This document shows, one piece after another, positions 20,919-33,800 of a stretch of DNA of 64,000 nt. The translations under genes and the position numbers were made by a program. The notes beneath the pieces are model-generated. The model was not told the DNA's origin. It did not search any database and worked only from the letters and a program-made list of their open reading frames with translations. This DNA is from Corylus avellana (taxonomy: Eukaryota; Streptophyta; Magnoliopsida; Fagales; Betulaceae): assembly GCF_901000735.1 (NCBI RefSeq), contig NC_081542.1:40715321-40779320 (forward strand), read 5' to 3'. The stretch's first letter is position 1. Every line of letters begins with the position of its first letter.

Positions 20919-22076
20919 ATGAAGAAGGAATTTGTTCACCGAAAGATGAAGAGTCTCCCGCAAGAGCTCATCACCGAGATACTTTCCCTACTTCCCATCA
21001 AGCCACTGGTTCGTTTTCAGTGCGTTTCGAAGCCATGGTTCTCCCAAATCAACAACTCAGATTTCATCAAGTTGCATCTCAAACTCAATCACTCCAGAGA
21101 ACGCACCCTCATTGTGAAGGAGACCGAGTTCCCTCATGATTACTACAAGGTAAACTTTTCCAACGAGGGTCGGTTCGGCGAGGCCGTGAAGATCAAAAAG
21201 CCACTGCCATCAGAAGAATGCACACTGGTTGTAGGATGTTGCAACGGCTTGGTTTGCATCAGAGACTTGAATTGTGATGGTGAGATTGTGATATGGAACC
21301 CATTAATTGGAAAATACAAGAAATTACCCTCTAAGAGGCTTATAGATACTTTTTATGATAGATTTAGTTACGATTTCTTAGCATTTGAATACGATCCAGT
21401 CAACGACGACTACAAGGTTTTTAAGTTTGTGACGCGAGTCACCCGACGTGCCTGGGATGAAGAAGAAGGAGTATATAGCCGTAAGGAAAGAGTATATAGC
21501 CGTGAGCTATATAGTCTGCGAGAACACTCTTGGAGAATGGTCAAAGAAAAATGGCCTTTGAAGGAATCGTATATTTACTCAGATTGGCCGGCTTTCTTAA
21601 ACGGTACTTTCCATTGGTGGGTTGGTCGGACGAACTTCAAAAAGGTCATTGTCACATTCAACCTCAGCACAGAAAAATTTCAAGTACCAAATTTTGATTT
21701 TTTTTTTTTTATGAAACCGTGTGTCAATATTTTGGTGTTGCGAGGATGGCTTTGTCTTATCGTGGGTGAGGAAGTTAAGGAAGTTTGGGTGATGAAGGAG
21801 TACGGGGTGGCCAACAGTTGGACTCTGCTTTATACAGTGCAGCTAGACTCGGCCTTTTACATCTGCCGACCTTTGCTCTTCTCACATGACGGGGGTGAAG
21901 AGGTTTTGACGAGAGAGAAGGAAATTATAGAGCGGGACTTGCATCAACTCTTTTGGTATGACATAAAAAATAAAACACATAGGATTGTTGAGATTCAAAA
22001 TATGCCCAGTGGTTTATATATGTCATACACTTGTGTGGGAAGCCTCCTTCTCCTCGATGCTGACCATGACAATTAA
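20919..22076 (+). CDS. F-box protein with FBA-type C-terminal domain
   Basis: An intronless 385-residue protein. The F-box occupies about residues 11-50 (SLPQELITEILSLLPIKPLV then RFQCVSKPW), which should bind SKP1 in an SCF ubiquitin ligase. Later signatures of the F-box-associated (FBA/CPR1-type) domain include CCNGLVCI, IWNPLIGKYKKLP, AFEYDPVNDDYKVFKF, YSLREHSWR and LNGTFHWW. The length is usual for this large plant family. A second Met at residue 10 precedes the F-box directly and could be the true start. A run of twelve T codes for four Phe within the domain. The substrate cannot be inferred. Family members often act in defence or development, which is background only. Confidence 0.93.
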   Translation: MKKEFVHRKMKSLPQELITEILSLLPIKPLVRFQCVSKPWFSQINNSDFIKLHLKLNHSRERTLIVKETEFPHDYYKVNFSNEGRFGEAVKIKKPLPSEECTLVVGCCNGLVCIRDLNCDGEIVIWNPLIGKYKKLPSKRLIDTFYDRFSYDFLAFEYDPVNDDYKVFKFVTRVTRRAWDEEEGVYSRKERVYSRELYSLREHSWRMVKEKWPLKESYIYSDWPAFLNGTFHWWVGRTNFKKVIVTFNLSTEKFQVPNFDFFFFMKPCVNILVLRGWLCLIVGEEVKEVWVMKEYGVANSWTLLYTVQLDSAFYICRPLLFSHDGGEEVLTREKEIIERDLHQLFWYDIKNKTHRIVEIQNMPSGLYMSYTCVGSLLLLDADHDN

Positions 22077-22356
22077 CTTCAATATAAATGGGGAGTTATG
22101 TGTTGGTCCGTAATGTGGAGTTGTTTTGTCTTTCTGGGTTGGATTGAGTATTCACACACTCTTTTGGATCGAGTAGAATTTGGGGCAGAAGAAATTATAA
22201 TAGGCAAGCCATCCATTGACAATCAATCTCACATGCCATGCTAGATATCAGATTATCAGTAATGGTAAAGAAGACTCTTTTAAGGCCTAGTACTTACATA
22301 GGACTACAGATTCTGAAATATTAGATTGAGCATATGCCTTACCAAATGTAAATGGC

Positions 22357-23233
<877 letters not shown>

Positions 23234-23239
23234 CTGTCG

Positions 23240-24000
23240 ATGATCACAGAGTGAATTATAAAGAATTCACTTCAGCACCAATACAAGGGAAGCAACAAAA
23301 TTGTACAACAAATGCATTAGAGATAGAGAGAGACCTTATGCTAGAAGTCCTCGAGATATCTTGAACTTTGCTACTAAAAGTCCTCGAGAGATCATGTACC
23401 TTAACAATGTCTACTCACTTTTCACTTTTGTAATGTTATGGTATCAATTTACTTATATAAAAAAAATTAAAAATGTCATTGTATTGAATTTTTAATGTTA
23501 AAGATCATGGCAATACCTACCAAAGTGAATTAAGCAAGTGCCTTCTATATCATAGAAGGCAAATATATTGAACCAGCATACATTTTATGTAGCCAAGTAT
23601 ATATTGAATTTTCTAAATAGATTCAATATTTAGAAAATTCAATATATGCTTGTTCAATAATCTAGATATTAAATTTATTCTATAATATAATTTGAAGAGC
23701 AAATTTTAGAAAAAAAATTTGCGAAGTGCAACATTTCTCATATAGATGATCTTAAGAGTTAGTTTCTATTAATAACTTTTATAGTCCAATCTATCCCTCA
23801 AAACTTATGGGACGGTAACACGTCACTTGAACATCAACTTTTAGAAAAATAATAATAATAATAAAAAAAAAATTGGTAAATATAGCATTTCTCATAGAAT
23901 ATTGACACATGATTTGGGAACCAAAGTTTGAGAAAAAAATTTGGTAAGTGTTACAATTTTCTTACTTTAAAACTTGAAAAATGCTAGAAGTACCTAATAT
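23240..24000. other. No gene seen
   Basis: AT-rich. Contains a short inverted repeat at about 23605-23650 (ATTGAATTTTCTAAATA / TATTTAGAAAATTCAAT) and a degenerate direct repeat AAGTCCTCGAGA (23345-23395). Confidence 0.5.
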
Positions 24001-24008
24001 TTTATCAA

Positions 24009-24109
24009 AAGATAGGTACTAAGATCATGCGAAGCTTATTATGATGCTTATAAGTTATACCACAATGAGCTTCATCATAAGTTTGATATCATCTTAGTAC
24101 CTATCTCTT
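24009..24109. mobile_element. Hairpin MITE, copy 2
   Basis: Same hairpin as 9633-9729 (GGTACTAAGAT ... ATCTTAGTACC), followed by the same flank to GCTTGTCTATGCG near 24200. It is more diverged within the stem than copy 1. Confidence 0.7.
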
Positions 24110-24245
24110 AATAAAAAATTTGATACTCATAGAATTTTTCTTAGAACTTTTACCAACACCATTCTCCTCTCCACAAGCTACTAGCCGCTTGTCTATGCGT
24201 CGTGGTTTTAATTCACACGAATGAAATATAAAAAATGGATAAATG

Positions 24246-24772
24246 TAAAATCAATCTATGTTTTTTGCTTAAATTATTAATCGCTCATTGTGGTATAAAA
24301 AAATAATTCAAAGGTCCTTGGGGTCGGGTAAATTAACAATTTAGTTCATGCAGTTAAATTCTGTAAAAATACTTGACGGATTCTGTTAGTATGCCACATC
24401 AACACCAATAAAATGATGATACGTATCATTCTTAATAAAAAAAAGATATAAATATATAAAACTAAATTTTTTTTTTAAAAAAAAAAAACAAAAAACAAAA
24501 AACAAACTTAAAATTTTAGTTTGATATGTATATATCAAACTAAAATTTTATGTTTATATATATATATATATATATATATTATTAAGAGTGACATGTGTCA
24601 TCATTTTATTAATGTTGACGTGTCACACTGACAAAATCCGTCAAGTTTTTTACGGAATTTGATTATAGTGATTAAATTATTATTTTGGTCTACCACAATT
24701 ACTTATGAATTATTTTTTATATCACAATAAGCAATTTGTAATTCAGGGCAACCACCTATATTGATTTTCCAG
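24246..24772. mobile_element. Foldback MITE
   Basis: The left part (AAAATCAATCTATG, CTCATTGTGGTATAAAAAAA, ACTTGACGGATTCTGTTAG) is repeated in reverse complement on the right (AAAATCCGTCAAG, TTATATCACAATAAGC, ATATTGATTTT). The centre has a smaller palindrome AACTAAAATTTTATG and an (AT)n run near 24558-24580. It has no coding capacity. Confidence 0.75.
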
Positions 24773-24844
24773 TTTTTTTTTTTTCTTTTAATAAAAAAAC
24801 TACATCATAACTTTTATACAACTAATGATGAAAACGCTGCCGTT

Positions 24845-25395
24845 GCACTCCAATTTTCAATCATGGCCGTCCATTTTTATCCTACAGCCCACACGATGCC
24901 ACGTGTCCTACTTAAATTAAATAATAAAATATTAATTAACTTTTAAAAATAAAAATAATAACAAATTAAAATCAAATTTTAAAAAGATAAAATCAATTTT
25001 GAAAAAAACTGGGGTAGCCGGCCATCCTATAGGGGGTGGCCGGCCACCCTAATTGAGTCTAGGGGTGGCTTCGGCCATCCCATGGCCCTTGGAGATAGCT
25101 CGGCCACCCCAAAGTGCTAAAAAAATTTTAATTTTTCTTTTATTTGGCTCTTGGGGTGGATTGACCACCCCCAAGGTCCAGACTCATTTTAATAAAATAA
25201 TGGGTTTGGATTTTGGGATGGTTTTTAAAATTGATTTTAATTTTTAATTTTTTTAATTTTTTTTAAAAAAATTAATAAATATTTTATTATTTAATTTAAG
25301 TGAAACACATGACGTGACATTTGCTGTTAGATTAAAAAAGGACAGCCAAGGTAATTTTCCCAGGAGGGGATCCTGATCCGGCCGTTCTTGTAACG
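24845..25395. mobile_element. MITE with GC-rich core directly upstream of ELOF1
   Basis: Same family as 10490-11095: TTTCAATCATGGCCGTCCAT on the left, and on the right the complement with GGACAGCC and a GGGGATCCTGATCCGGCC end. The centre carries GGGGTGGCCGGCCACCC motifs. Its right end meets the first base of homology shared with the ELOF1 pseudogene promoter, so the pseudogene copy lacks it. Confidence 0.7.
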
Positions 25396-25479
25396 AACGG
25401 CCTGGATTGTTAAAATTGGGACACGGATCCTGCCTGTAAATATCCCACTTGAAAAAATAAAATAAAATTAAATCTCTCT

Positions 25480-25575
25480 CGTTTTTGCTCTTCTTGACCA
25501 ACGGGTTACGGCTACGATCTCTCCCTCTCGCGCCGCGCGAAATCTAGGGTTTCTGCGAATCGGACTCGTCAACAG
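25480..25575 (+). promoter_or_regulatory. 5'-UTR exon of ELOF1
   Basis: TTCTTGACCAACGGGTTACG to CGTCAACAG followed by a GTCAGT donor. The next acceptor (AACACAG) is at 26179, so the leader is split by an intron of about 600 bp. The same leader is recognisable in the pseudogene at 13560-13664. Confidence 0.7.
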
Positions 25576-26205
25576 GTCAGTTCTCTTCTGTTTGATCAAT
25601 TAAGGGTTTGATCGATTGATTGATTGACTTTTTTTTGGCTGTTGCCTCTTTCTGGTTGCCTAGAAATCTCGTTAAACCGAAAGGAAAAAGATAATAGTTT
25701 AGTTTCAAGTATAGATTTTTCAAGTGAAATTGAAATATTTGTTTGCACGGGTCGATTAGGTTAGCCATCTCTATTTTTTGTACGGAAATTAAAGATTAAG
25801 GAACCAAACAGTGTAATTTTTAACATGCAATTGATGGGTAGCTGATTTTATTGGCTTATATTTCAGGGATTTTGTTTGATTGCTATTTTTTTTTCCTCTC
25901 AGAAGAAGAAATTGTTTTTTTCTATTGCTTGTGGGTTAAGCACTGGATATGTATTGTTTAAGCAAAAAAAAAAAAAAAAATTCTTTATCTAGCTATATAT
26001 ACTTTATTCAGCGTTTAATTTGTATTTGTTTGAAAGATATTGATGCTGCTGAAGTGTGAGAAAGTTGTTATTATTTTGTATGCTGTTATTCCTTTAAAGA
26101 TATTGGAACTTAATCTGACTAGTTTTTATTTTATTTTTTAACGTTGATTGTGGACTAACCTGCTCATATAATAACACAGTGGTATTCAAGGAAGGATTTT
26201 GAGAT

Positions 26206-27008
26206 ATGGGGAAGAGGAAGTCAAAGGCAAAGCCACCTCCTAAGAAGCGGATGGACAAGCTTGACACTGTCTTTAGCTGTCCTTTCTGCAACCATGGCAC
26301 AAGTGTTGAATGCCGCATGTAAGTATCTAATGCTATTTTCATGTATGCTCTATGGATATCATATGTAACCTATGACAAAGTTTGAGCATTGTGTACATCT
26401 AATGAAAATTGCTTAAGTACGGTGATTACATTGTGGAAGGTCGTGTGACTGAGCATGTTTGAGGTTGATTCCATGTGTTGAGGTTTGTTGATTACATAGT
26501 TTTATTCTTACTTTTGGTATTTATCTGGTTTCAGTGATATGAAGAACTTGATTGGGGAAGCGTCATGCAGAATATGCCAAGAGAACTTCAGTACCTCCAT
26601 CACAGGTGAATTGTTAAGCCATTGCTTTGACATTTATAATGTGATTAGTCATTGCTTAGATGTAATTTAAGAGGGTATTTTTCCATTAATGTAAATGTAA
26701 GAGTCTGTTCAGGGCCAATGAGCATGAAACTGATTTCTATTATCATATAAATTTATTTAGAGTTGATAGGGAAATACAATGCTAAGATGTGTTGATTACT
26801 TAAAATCACATTTGAACTAATTCTTAACGTTCTCTCATTTGTGTGTGCAGCTTTGACTGAGGCAATAGACATGTAAGTGCAATCTCTCTTTTTCTCCCCC
26901 TTTTTCTCTCTCTTCTCACGTTGCTCACGTTGAAGTTGTGACTGCAGATATAGTGAATGGATTGACGAATGCGAACGGGTTAACAACCCTGAAGATGATG
27001 GTGCTTAG
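26206..27008 (+). CDS. ELOF1: Transcription elongation factor 1 homolog (ELOF1)
   Basis: Four coding exons: 26206-26318, 26535-26605, 26851-26872 and 26948-27008, all with GT/AG junctions and matching phases, giving 88 residues. The N-terminus is basic ([15 protein letters not shown]). The zinc ribbon is formed by C25-x2-C28 (CPFC) and C49-x2-C52 (CRIC), and the C-terminal part contains [21 protein letters not shown]1 is a small nuclear zinc protein that travels with RNA polymerase II and supports elongation and transcription-coupled repair; this is family knowledge. The length equals that of other plant ELOF1 proteins. The start lies 26 bp inside the second exon and no upstream ATG is in frame in the leader. 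A broken duplicate lies at 13.4-16.9 kb. Confidence 0.96.
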
Positions 27009-27619
27009 CATGAAGAACTGATGCCCTAGAAAAACAGTTCAGTATTGGAATAGCTCTTAATCTTCGAGCTAGTAACTATCGGAGTTGTTGGTGTTGGTGG
27101 GAGGAGTGTGCATCAACTTCTGCAGACAATATTGATAGTTTAAATATTATTCTACTATGGCTGTATATGTTAGTGTGAGAATAATGTGTACGCATTTCAA
27201 GGAAACCACATGAGGAACTTGCCCAACTGAGGCTATCCAAATATTAAGAGTTCCAATGCATTGTACTGAAATACTTAAAAGTTTTATATGCAGATATATT
27301 GTGATGTATGAAAGTCTTTGGTTTACATTTTTGTTCTCTTCATTTATTCTTCATGTACAGCATGTGTTTGGTCTTGTGAATTTTTTCTTTTCCGTTATTA
27401 TAGACAAGTAGGGCTAATCTTTTAAACCACTTATGAGGAAAGTGTTTTGAGTATGTTTGATAGCACTTATAAAAAATTGTTTACGCAGACTAAACATTGA
27501 GAACACTTTTCAAACGTAGTTATCCAAACAAGTTTTCAATACTTTTGGTAAGCTTGCATGCTTTGGTCGCAAAGTTTTCAACACTTGTCCTTACCCAAAT
27601 ATAGGGAAACACCGTAAAT

Positions 27620-28600
27620 GAATGCACAAGTGTTTTTTTATATAATTTTCTCTTTTCCTCCCACCATTTCTCTATCATTTATCTCTTTTCTTTCTTTTTC
27701 CTATTTCAACCGAAACAAATACCCAAACTCCTATATCTCTCTATATATTTGCTCTATCGAAAACCCTCATATCACATGCTTGAGAAGAACCCTCTCTATT
27801 CAGTGGTCCATTCTCCGCTATTGTAAACAGCGCAATCATAAGAACATTCATTCGAGTGTCTCCATGCCCAAACTTTGAAAATTGTATGCATGAGGGTATT
27901 TGCCTATTTGGTAGAGAGAGAGAGACGTTTTTAAACAAAATGAATAAAAAAACTATTATTCTAATAAAATAGAAAATAATTTAGATAAGCAGATGTGTGG
28001 TACATTTTAAAAGCTATTAGCTAAAAAAAAACTGACAATGTATTGTAACAGACACCAGTAGTAGATGCAAAAATACATTCATCAACATATTCTTGAATGA
28101 TCAAGGATTCATGGTTAGATAACTGAAGAAATATATACTTTCAACATCCAGTAAACAGATAACATTGTATACCAGTAGCCACATTACATATCACAAACTC
28201 CCTAGCCTCAACTTACCCAAGGCCTGCAGCATTAGCAATTTTAGAAACACAAAAGATGACAGATAAAATTAAAGCAACAGTGTGCATCCACCTATTCCAG
28301 TTTTGGTGAAATTAACTGGTTTCTAAAAAGTTCAACATATGACAATTAGTTATAAAAATGGACAAGAGGAAAAAACACCCATTTTCTCTGTTTGTCACCA
28401 TCTTCAAGAAGTTAGATATAAGCTTCCATTATCTGGCAGAGTCTAATACAGCACTTCATGTGAGAATGAGATATTCACAGTTCTCCAAATGGTGAAAAAA
28501 TGAGCTTCACTTCATGTTATTGAAGATGAAATTGCAAAGACCCAACGAGTCAAGAGGCAAAAAGAAACCCATGTAACTAAACTAACAACATCCAGCTTGT
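27620..28600. other. No gene seen between ELOF1 and VOZ
   Basis: Contains the end of the ELOF1 3' region (homology to the pseudogene ends near 27580) and the likely 3'-UTR of VOZ (about 28150-28625). An 86-codon frame at 27618 is low-complexity. Confidence 0.5.
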
Positions 28601-28625
28601 TCAGCATCCATCCGCAGCTCTATAA

Positions 28626-29905
28626 TTAAGTCAGGTAATATTCATTTATATTCTCCACAAGATAATCATATGGTGCATTTATCCCATACTCAAATGTCCC
28701 AGTTGTTGGTGCCACTCGATTTGGGATGGAATAAACATTTCCTACACCAACCTTTTCATTAACTTTGGCCCTCACCTTCATTGACCGCTTATTATCAGAT
28801 GGAAACTCAGCAGAGAGCCTTCCCATCTGCTTCTGCAGATCAGCAACTGAATCATTGGTTATTTTCCCTTTGGAGTTCTTCTTCCCATCAACAAGCTTCA
28901 GTTCCAATCTATACAAAGCACAAGCATCACACTTACTGATCTCATATTCATAGAGGTGCCACTCAAAATGGTTAAGTGGTTGCGGATCCATATAGTAGGA
29001 TCTCTTCAGGCCTCCATATTCATTCATCACTTGCTTCCTTGACTCATGCCAACCACGGCCATTGTAATCAGGCAATGACCTCTGCTTTCTGTTCCCACTC
29101 TCAAATGCTCTTCGAGGCTTATCAAAAAAGAGCCATTCCCTAATGGTTTCACCATCCAGAACTGAGAGATCAAAGAGCTCTGCAATCATATGCAGAATTA
29201 ATTAATCAACCTAGAAACCATGTCCTAGGAATTTACAATGTACTCAGTTCCCAACTATTAGAATTCAACACTAACATCGAAAATGGAAAGCCGAAAAATA
29301 AAAACCTACCAGGTGCATTCCATGGAGACTTTGCAGTTGCGGCTCCCTCACATTCTGGGATACCAACATCTTTTCCTTGTGCCTTTGCACCAAGAGCAGC
29401 AAAAAGGAGAGCATCCTTTAGGCCAATGCCTCCAGGTCTTAGAACCGGACCCATGCCAGGTGGACCTTCATTCAATGCTAAAGCAGCATGAAAGCTACTG
29501 CAATAGTCCTGACACCAGTCCAAGCCTTGAGCAGGCCTTGGACAATCCCAAAGAGCACATTTTGGGCCCAAGAAAGCAGAAGGAGGAGGGCATATACTTG
29601 GCAGATAGCTAGAAACATGAGGCACTGCATCCTCCCCAGACAAACCTGCTACGGTATAAGCAGTACAGAAGTTCTCATAGTCTTGATGGAAATGAAACTG
29701 ATGATAGTCCAAGTGAGTAGCAACTTCCAAGTCATTAACTGCCACATCACAAACTTCTGAAGAGGGGTTTTTGCATTCTCCAATCAAGGGAAAACTATGG
29801 TCTGCAACATATCAATTAAAATCACCAGTGAATGCCCATTTTCAAATCCAATTGACATGCCATTGCAATTAAATTTGTAAACATAAAAAATGCGGGCAAT
29901 AAAAC

Positions 29906-29940
<35 letters not shown>

Positions 29941-31621
29941 GCAACCACAGGAAAAACCAAAGCACATGCATGCTCTACTTAACAAAGTGCACTTACGAAG
30001 TAATTTTCTGCCTCCTTATCTTATGCTTTTCACTTCTTTTTTTCCCTTTGAGGGATTAAAAAACAACTGAACTGAACTGCCACTTCTCTAGCATGAAGCA
30101 GATTCAAAGTGTTCATTCACAGCACAAATTGATATAAGCTAACCTAAAATCAGGAATGTCCCTATGCTCGAGTTATAGATTTAGGATCCTACACATATAA
30201 TTATTTCAGTCACACTACGATAGTAATAAGAAGTTCAAACTTGCAATCTGGTGAGCCAAGCCAGAATCCATGCCACATGAAATCCCTCCCCCCGTCCCCC
30301 CGAAAAATAAAAGAAAACAAAAGCACAGCAGCCAAGGAAATCTCATTTATCAAAGCACAACAAAACAAATACTCATTGTAAAGGTTCAATAAACAACCAA
30401 AAACCAGAGCTGCCAAAAGAACATAATTTAAGCACTTGGCATTAAACATGGATCAAATTTCTTTTCTTTTTCTTTTTTTCATAAAAAATAATTAGCATAT
30501 TTTCCCTATTGAAGTTTTGGCTATATTATTCCCATAACTTCCATCCCCTTAACATAGAAGGAAAAAGGTTCATTCATTTCCCCACATTTTCTATAGCTAT
30601 CGACTTGGTAACTTGAGATTAGGCATGAAAAACAATCAAACTGCAAATTGAAGGGATGATACCATTAACATAACATTTAACCCATTTTTGGTAATTTCCG
30701 GATAATAATCACAGACACTGATCCTGTTCATATGCCAAAACCAACCAAAGTGAAATTTTTAAAGCAAGCTCAAGCTCATATTCACTCAACATAAGCCCGT
30801 ATAACCATATCCCTAAGGTCACCAAGAAATGCAGTGCAAACCTTGTGTCATCAACATGCCATCATAGTCAACATTGCAGATATAATAAATTTAATGATTT
30901 TATATTATTCAACTGGATCAATAAGAGAGAAACCCCTCCCTCTTCTTTTATACCCTGAGTCCAATTAATAAGGTCACATCCAATAATAAATCATATTTTA
31001 ATACCCATAAAACACACAAATCATGAAAGAAGTAATATAAATTTTAGAAATCCCACCTCTTGAAAGATCACACCATCCCTAACTTGCACGTTTTGATCAC
31101 TAGGCTCAGGCTTCGGTGCAGCTAATGGACTAGTGGCATCATCTTCCTCCTCGCAAAGCTGCAGCAGCCGGCAAATATCCGAGGAGAATGACCCAAGACT
31201 ACCACCCTATATAGTCACCCATAAAGATCACAACTCACAATCACCCCAGTTGAGATTCAACCATTACTATCACAGTTCACACAGAATGTCCTCATTGCAA
31301 TACACATAAATATATAACATTTACGCATACAAAAATTTAATATATGCTTCAAGATATGATCTCAAAACGGTATGAATATGATACGATGCTAACTTGTTGC
31401 AAAGATGAAGCTGGAGAGGGCTCGTTGAGCTCGGCTTTCCACTCACGGAGCATCTGATGGACTTGCTCCTCAAGGACGGTGATGTCGACCGTGCGGCTCT
31501 CCTTCCTGGCAAACTGCAGGTCCGTGAACATACCTTGGAGGTCGTCGACCCGGTTCTTTGCCTTGTCCTTGAAAAGCCTGTGTGATGCAGACTTGCAATT
31601 GCTCTTCGAACCCTTCCCCAT
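28626..31621 (-). CDS. VOZ1: VOZ transcription factor (vascular plant one-zinc-finger protein, VOZ1-like)
   Basis: Exons 31394-31621 (start; 76 codons), 31074-31206, 29310-29801 and 28626-29179 (stop) join to 468 residues. The N-terminal domain A has [20 protein letters not shown] and [20 protein letters not shown]. The zinc finger C202-x4-C207-x13-C221-x3-H225 lies in [20 protein letters not shown] and the following residues. The basic DNA-binding part includes [20 protein letters not shown] and [13 protein letters not shown] proteins are plant-only factors that bind GCGTN7ACGC sites, interact with phytochrome B and promote flowering and stress responses; this is family knowledge. The donor after 31074 (GATG/GTGTGA) is chosen because it keeps the frame; the stronger-looking GAG/GTGGGA at 31057 would not, unless a further small exon exists. 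VOZ1 rather than VOZ2 is a guess. Confidence 0.93.
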
Positions 31622-31655
31622 TACCGAAACTCCAAACTTAGTTCTCCACAACGAC

Positions 31656-32440
31656 CCTGCAACCCGCAAAAACAAACAACCCAAATTTCAGATTAAAAAA
31701 AAAAACAATGAGATTTTGGACCAATAGACCAATCAAATTGCACCCAATTTATAAGTAAATTTATCATGACATTAAACAGAACCCCAAAAAATAAAATGTC
31801 CATTAAACCCAAAAACCAAGAATTCTTAAAGACCATCTATGAACTCTGCTGCTACAAATATAATTAGTAAAGTAAGGAATTTTAGTATAAACCATGCTAA
31901 TACATTAGAACCAACCCCAAAAGAAAATTGAATAAAAAATAAAATAAAATAACCAAATTTTGGGACCAAACCCAACAAAATTAACAGAAACAAACTTCAA
32001 AAAACACCCAAAAAAATAAAGTAGCTTAACACGGCAGTAACCCTAGAAACAGCCCCAACAATTATGCAGTGATACCTTACAAAATATAAACCAACACCCA
32101 AAAAGAAAAGAAAAAAAAAAAAAAAAAAAAGTAAAGTAAAGTAATATACCAGAGACAGAGGTGATCGCAGTCAAAGATCAGGATAATTTGCAAACAAAAA
32201 AGGGATTCAAAACCCCAGTTCAGAAGAGATCAAGCGCACAGATAAGGTCTCTCTATCTGTCCCCCAAGCTCTGAGAGAAAGTGATAGGAAATTGAAGAGA
32301 AAGAGCGAAAGAAAGAGAAAAAGTAAAATATATTCGAGCGGACTAGACTGAACGAAAAAGAGATTCTCACCTCCAAAGCTATATCTTTCTTCTTTTTTCC
32401 TGATACCTATTTCCCTGATCAAAACGCTTTTTTCTTCTTC
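31656..32440 (-). promoter_or_regulatory. VOZ leader: 5'-UTR intron and first non-coding exon
   Basis: On the minus strand a GGGTTGCAG acceptor lies just upstream of the coding exon (near 31656), and CTCTG/GTATAT (near 32150) fits as the donor. The first exon would run to about 32440 and is rich in CT/TTC repeats (32436-32480), as is common in plant leaders. Confidence 0.6.
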
Positions 32441-33050
32441 CTTTTTTTTTTTTTTTTTTTTTTCTTCTTCTTCTTCTTTTTCTGTGTGTCTGAGAGAAAT
32501 TGAGAGGCTTTTGGGGCTTTTTTTTTTTTTTTTTTTCTTGGGTTTTTAATTTTTTTGCTCTGTGCTGAGTAGAGGAGTAGCCCTCTTGCTCCTCCTCTTC
32601 CTCCTTTCTCTGGTGGCAAATGTGGACGCGGCAAAAGCTAATGGGATATTTTACCCATACCCTCCTCAAGGAATGTCTGTTGGGTTTTTTTTTTTGTGGG
32701 GGGGGGGCTGTCTATCTGCCTGTCTGTCTGATTTGCCCTTCGAATTTACTGAAATTACTATAGGATAGCAATTTTTTTTTCTTTTTTTTTTTTTGGAGAG
32801 AGAAATTAGGATTGGGCTTAACTGCTGTAAAAAAGAAAAAAATTATGAATATTTTCTATAATTTTTTCAATAGTTTATATTTAATTTTAAGTTTTTCATG
32901 AGAGAAAGAAAATGATATTAAATATGGACCGTTAAAAACATTACAAGAAAATGATATTAAATATGGATTGTTAAATATATTCTATAATATTCTAAAAATT
33001 ATGCTCCAGCCATTGTCTATCGGCACTTTTTAACATTTAGACTATGATGT
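32441..33050. other. VOZ upstream region; homopolymer-rich, no gene
   Basis: T and TTC runs, a G9 run (32698-32706) and AT-rich spacer. A plus-strand frame at 32562-32768 looks hydrophobic but lies in low-complexity sequence. Confidence 0.4.
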
Positions 33051-33054
33051 CTTA

Positions 33055-33150
33055 AAAGGGTAACTTAATCGGCTGTGAACCACGCCTCATGAAGCGGAGG
33101 TCACTAGTTCGAATCTCTCTCCCTTGTGTGAACATGTCAAAAAAAAAATA
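33055..33150 (+). repeat. tRNA-derived SINE-like element
   Basis: TAACTTAATCGGCTGTGAAC (A-box-like) and, 40 bp later, AGTTCGAATCT (B box matching GWTCRANNC), then an A-rich tail (33138-33160). GCCTCATGAAGCGG in the middle is shared with 5212-5227. This is the usual layout of a tRNA-headed SINE. No complete tRNA cloverleaf forms. Confidence 0.6.
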
Positions 33151-33790
33151 AAAAAAAATTGGACTATGATATTCCACTTTGACGATTTTGACCCCAAACT
33201 TAAGGTCATTTTAAGTCGGATACCTATGTTTATTTTTTATCAAATAAATAATAATAAAAAAATATTAAATCACTCTTGAGTGTTTGATCATTCCATCCAC
33301 TTATAAATAAATTTTGTGAGGGGATGCCGGATGGTGACCCCTACTAACAAAGAAGGTAGAGTTGTTTTTTTTTTTTTTTTTTTTTTTTGAAAAGAATGGT
33401 ATATTTGTATTTTATATAGACTTAATAAAAAAAAGAAATTAATGGAATCTATATAGAATTGGATTGAATGATTGATTTGATAATAGGAACAAACTTAAGG
33501 AGTTAGGATAAAAGTAAAGCTTAAGGAGTAATTTGATCAAAGTCAAAAAACTCATGGAGTGATTCGGTAATTTTCTAATAAATAATAGAAATAGCATGAA
33601 AATATAATTATGTCCATCATCTCAATTTAAAAAAGAAAAAAATAAAAAAAAATAAAAAAATAAAAAAAGAAAAAAAGAAAAAAAGAAGAAAGAATAAAAT
33701 GACATCCATGGCCTTGGAGACCATGGAGAACACATTCACGACCATAACTGTAGCACTCCACTCTTTAATTAAGATTAAGTGTACTTTAAT
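33151..33790. other. No gene seen
   Basis: AT-rich with T and A runs (33363-33389, 33632-33690). Confidence 0.5.
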
Positions 33791-33800
33791 TATTGTTTAA

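Noticed and set aside
27618..27878. 86-codon frame downstream of ELOF1
   Set aside because: TTTCTC-rich low complexity, no homology recognised, no neighbouring promoter signals.
32562..32768. 68-codon plus-strand frame starting like a signal peptide (LLLLLFLLSLVANVDA)
   Set aside because: It lies on the opposite strand of the VOZ leader and upstream region, and its hydrophobic start comes from CTC/CTT repeats there. The rest is G-run and TGTC repeat translation. No promoter or family match.
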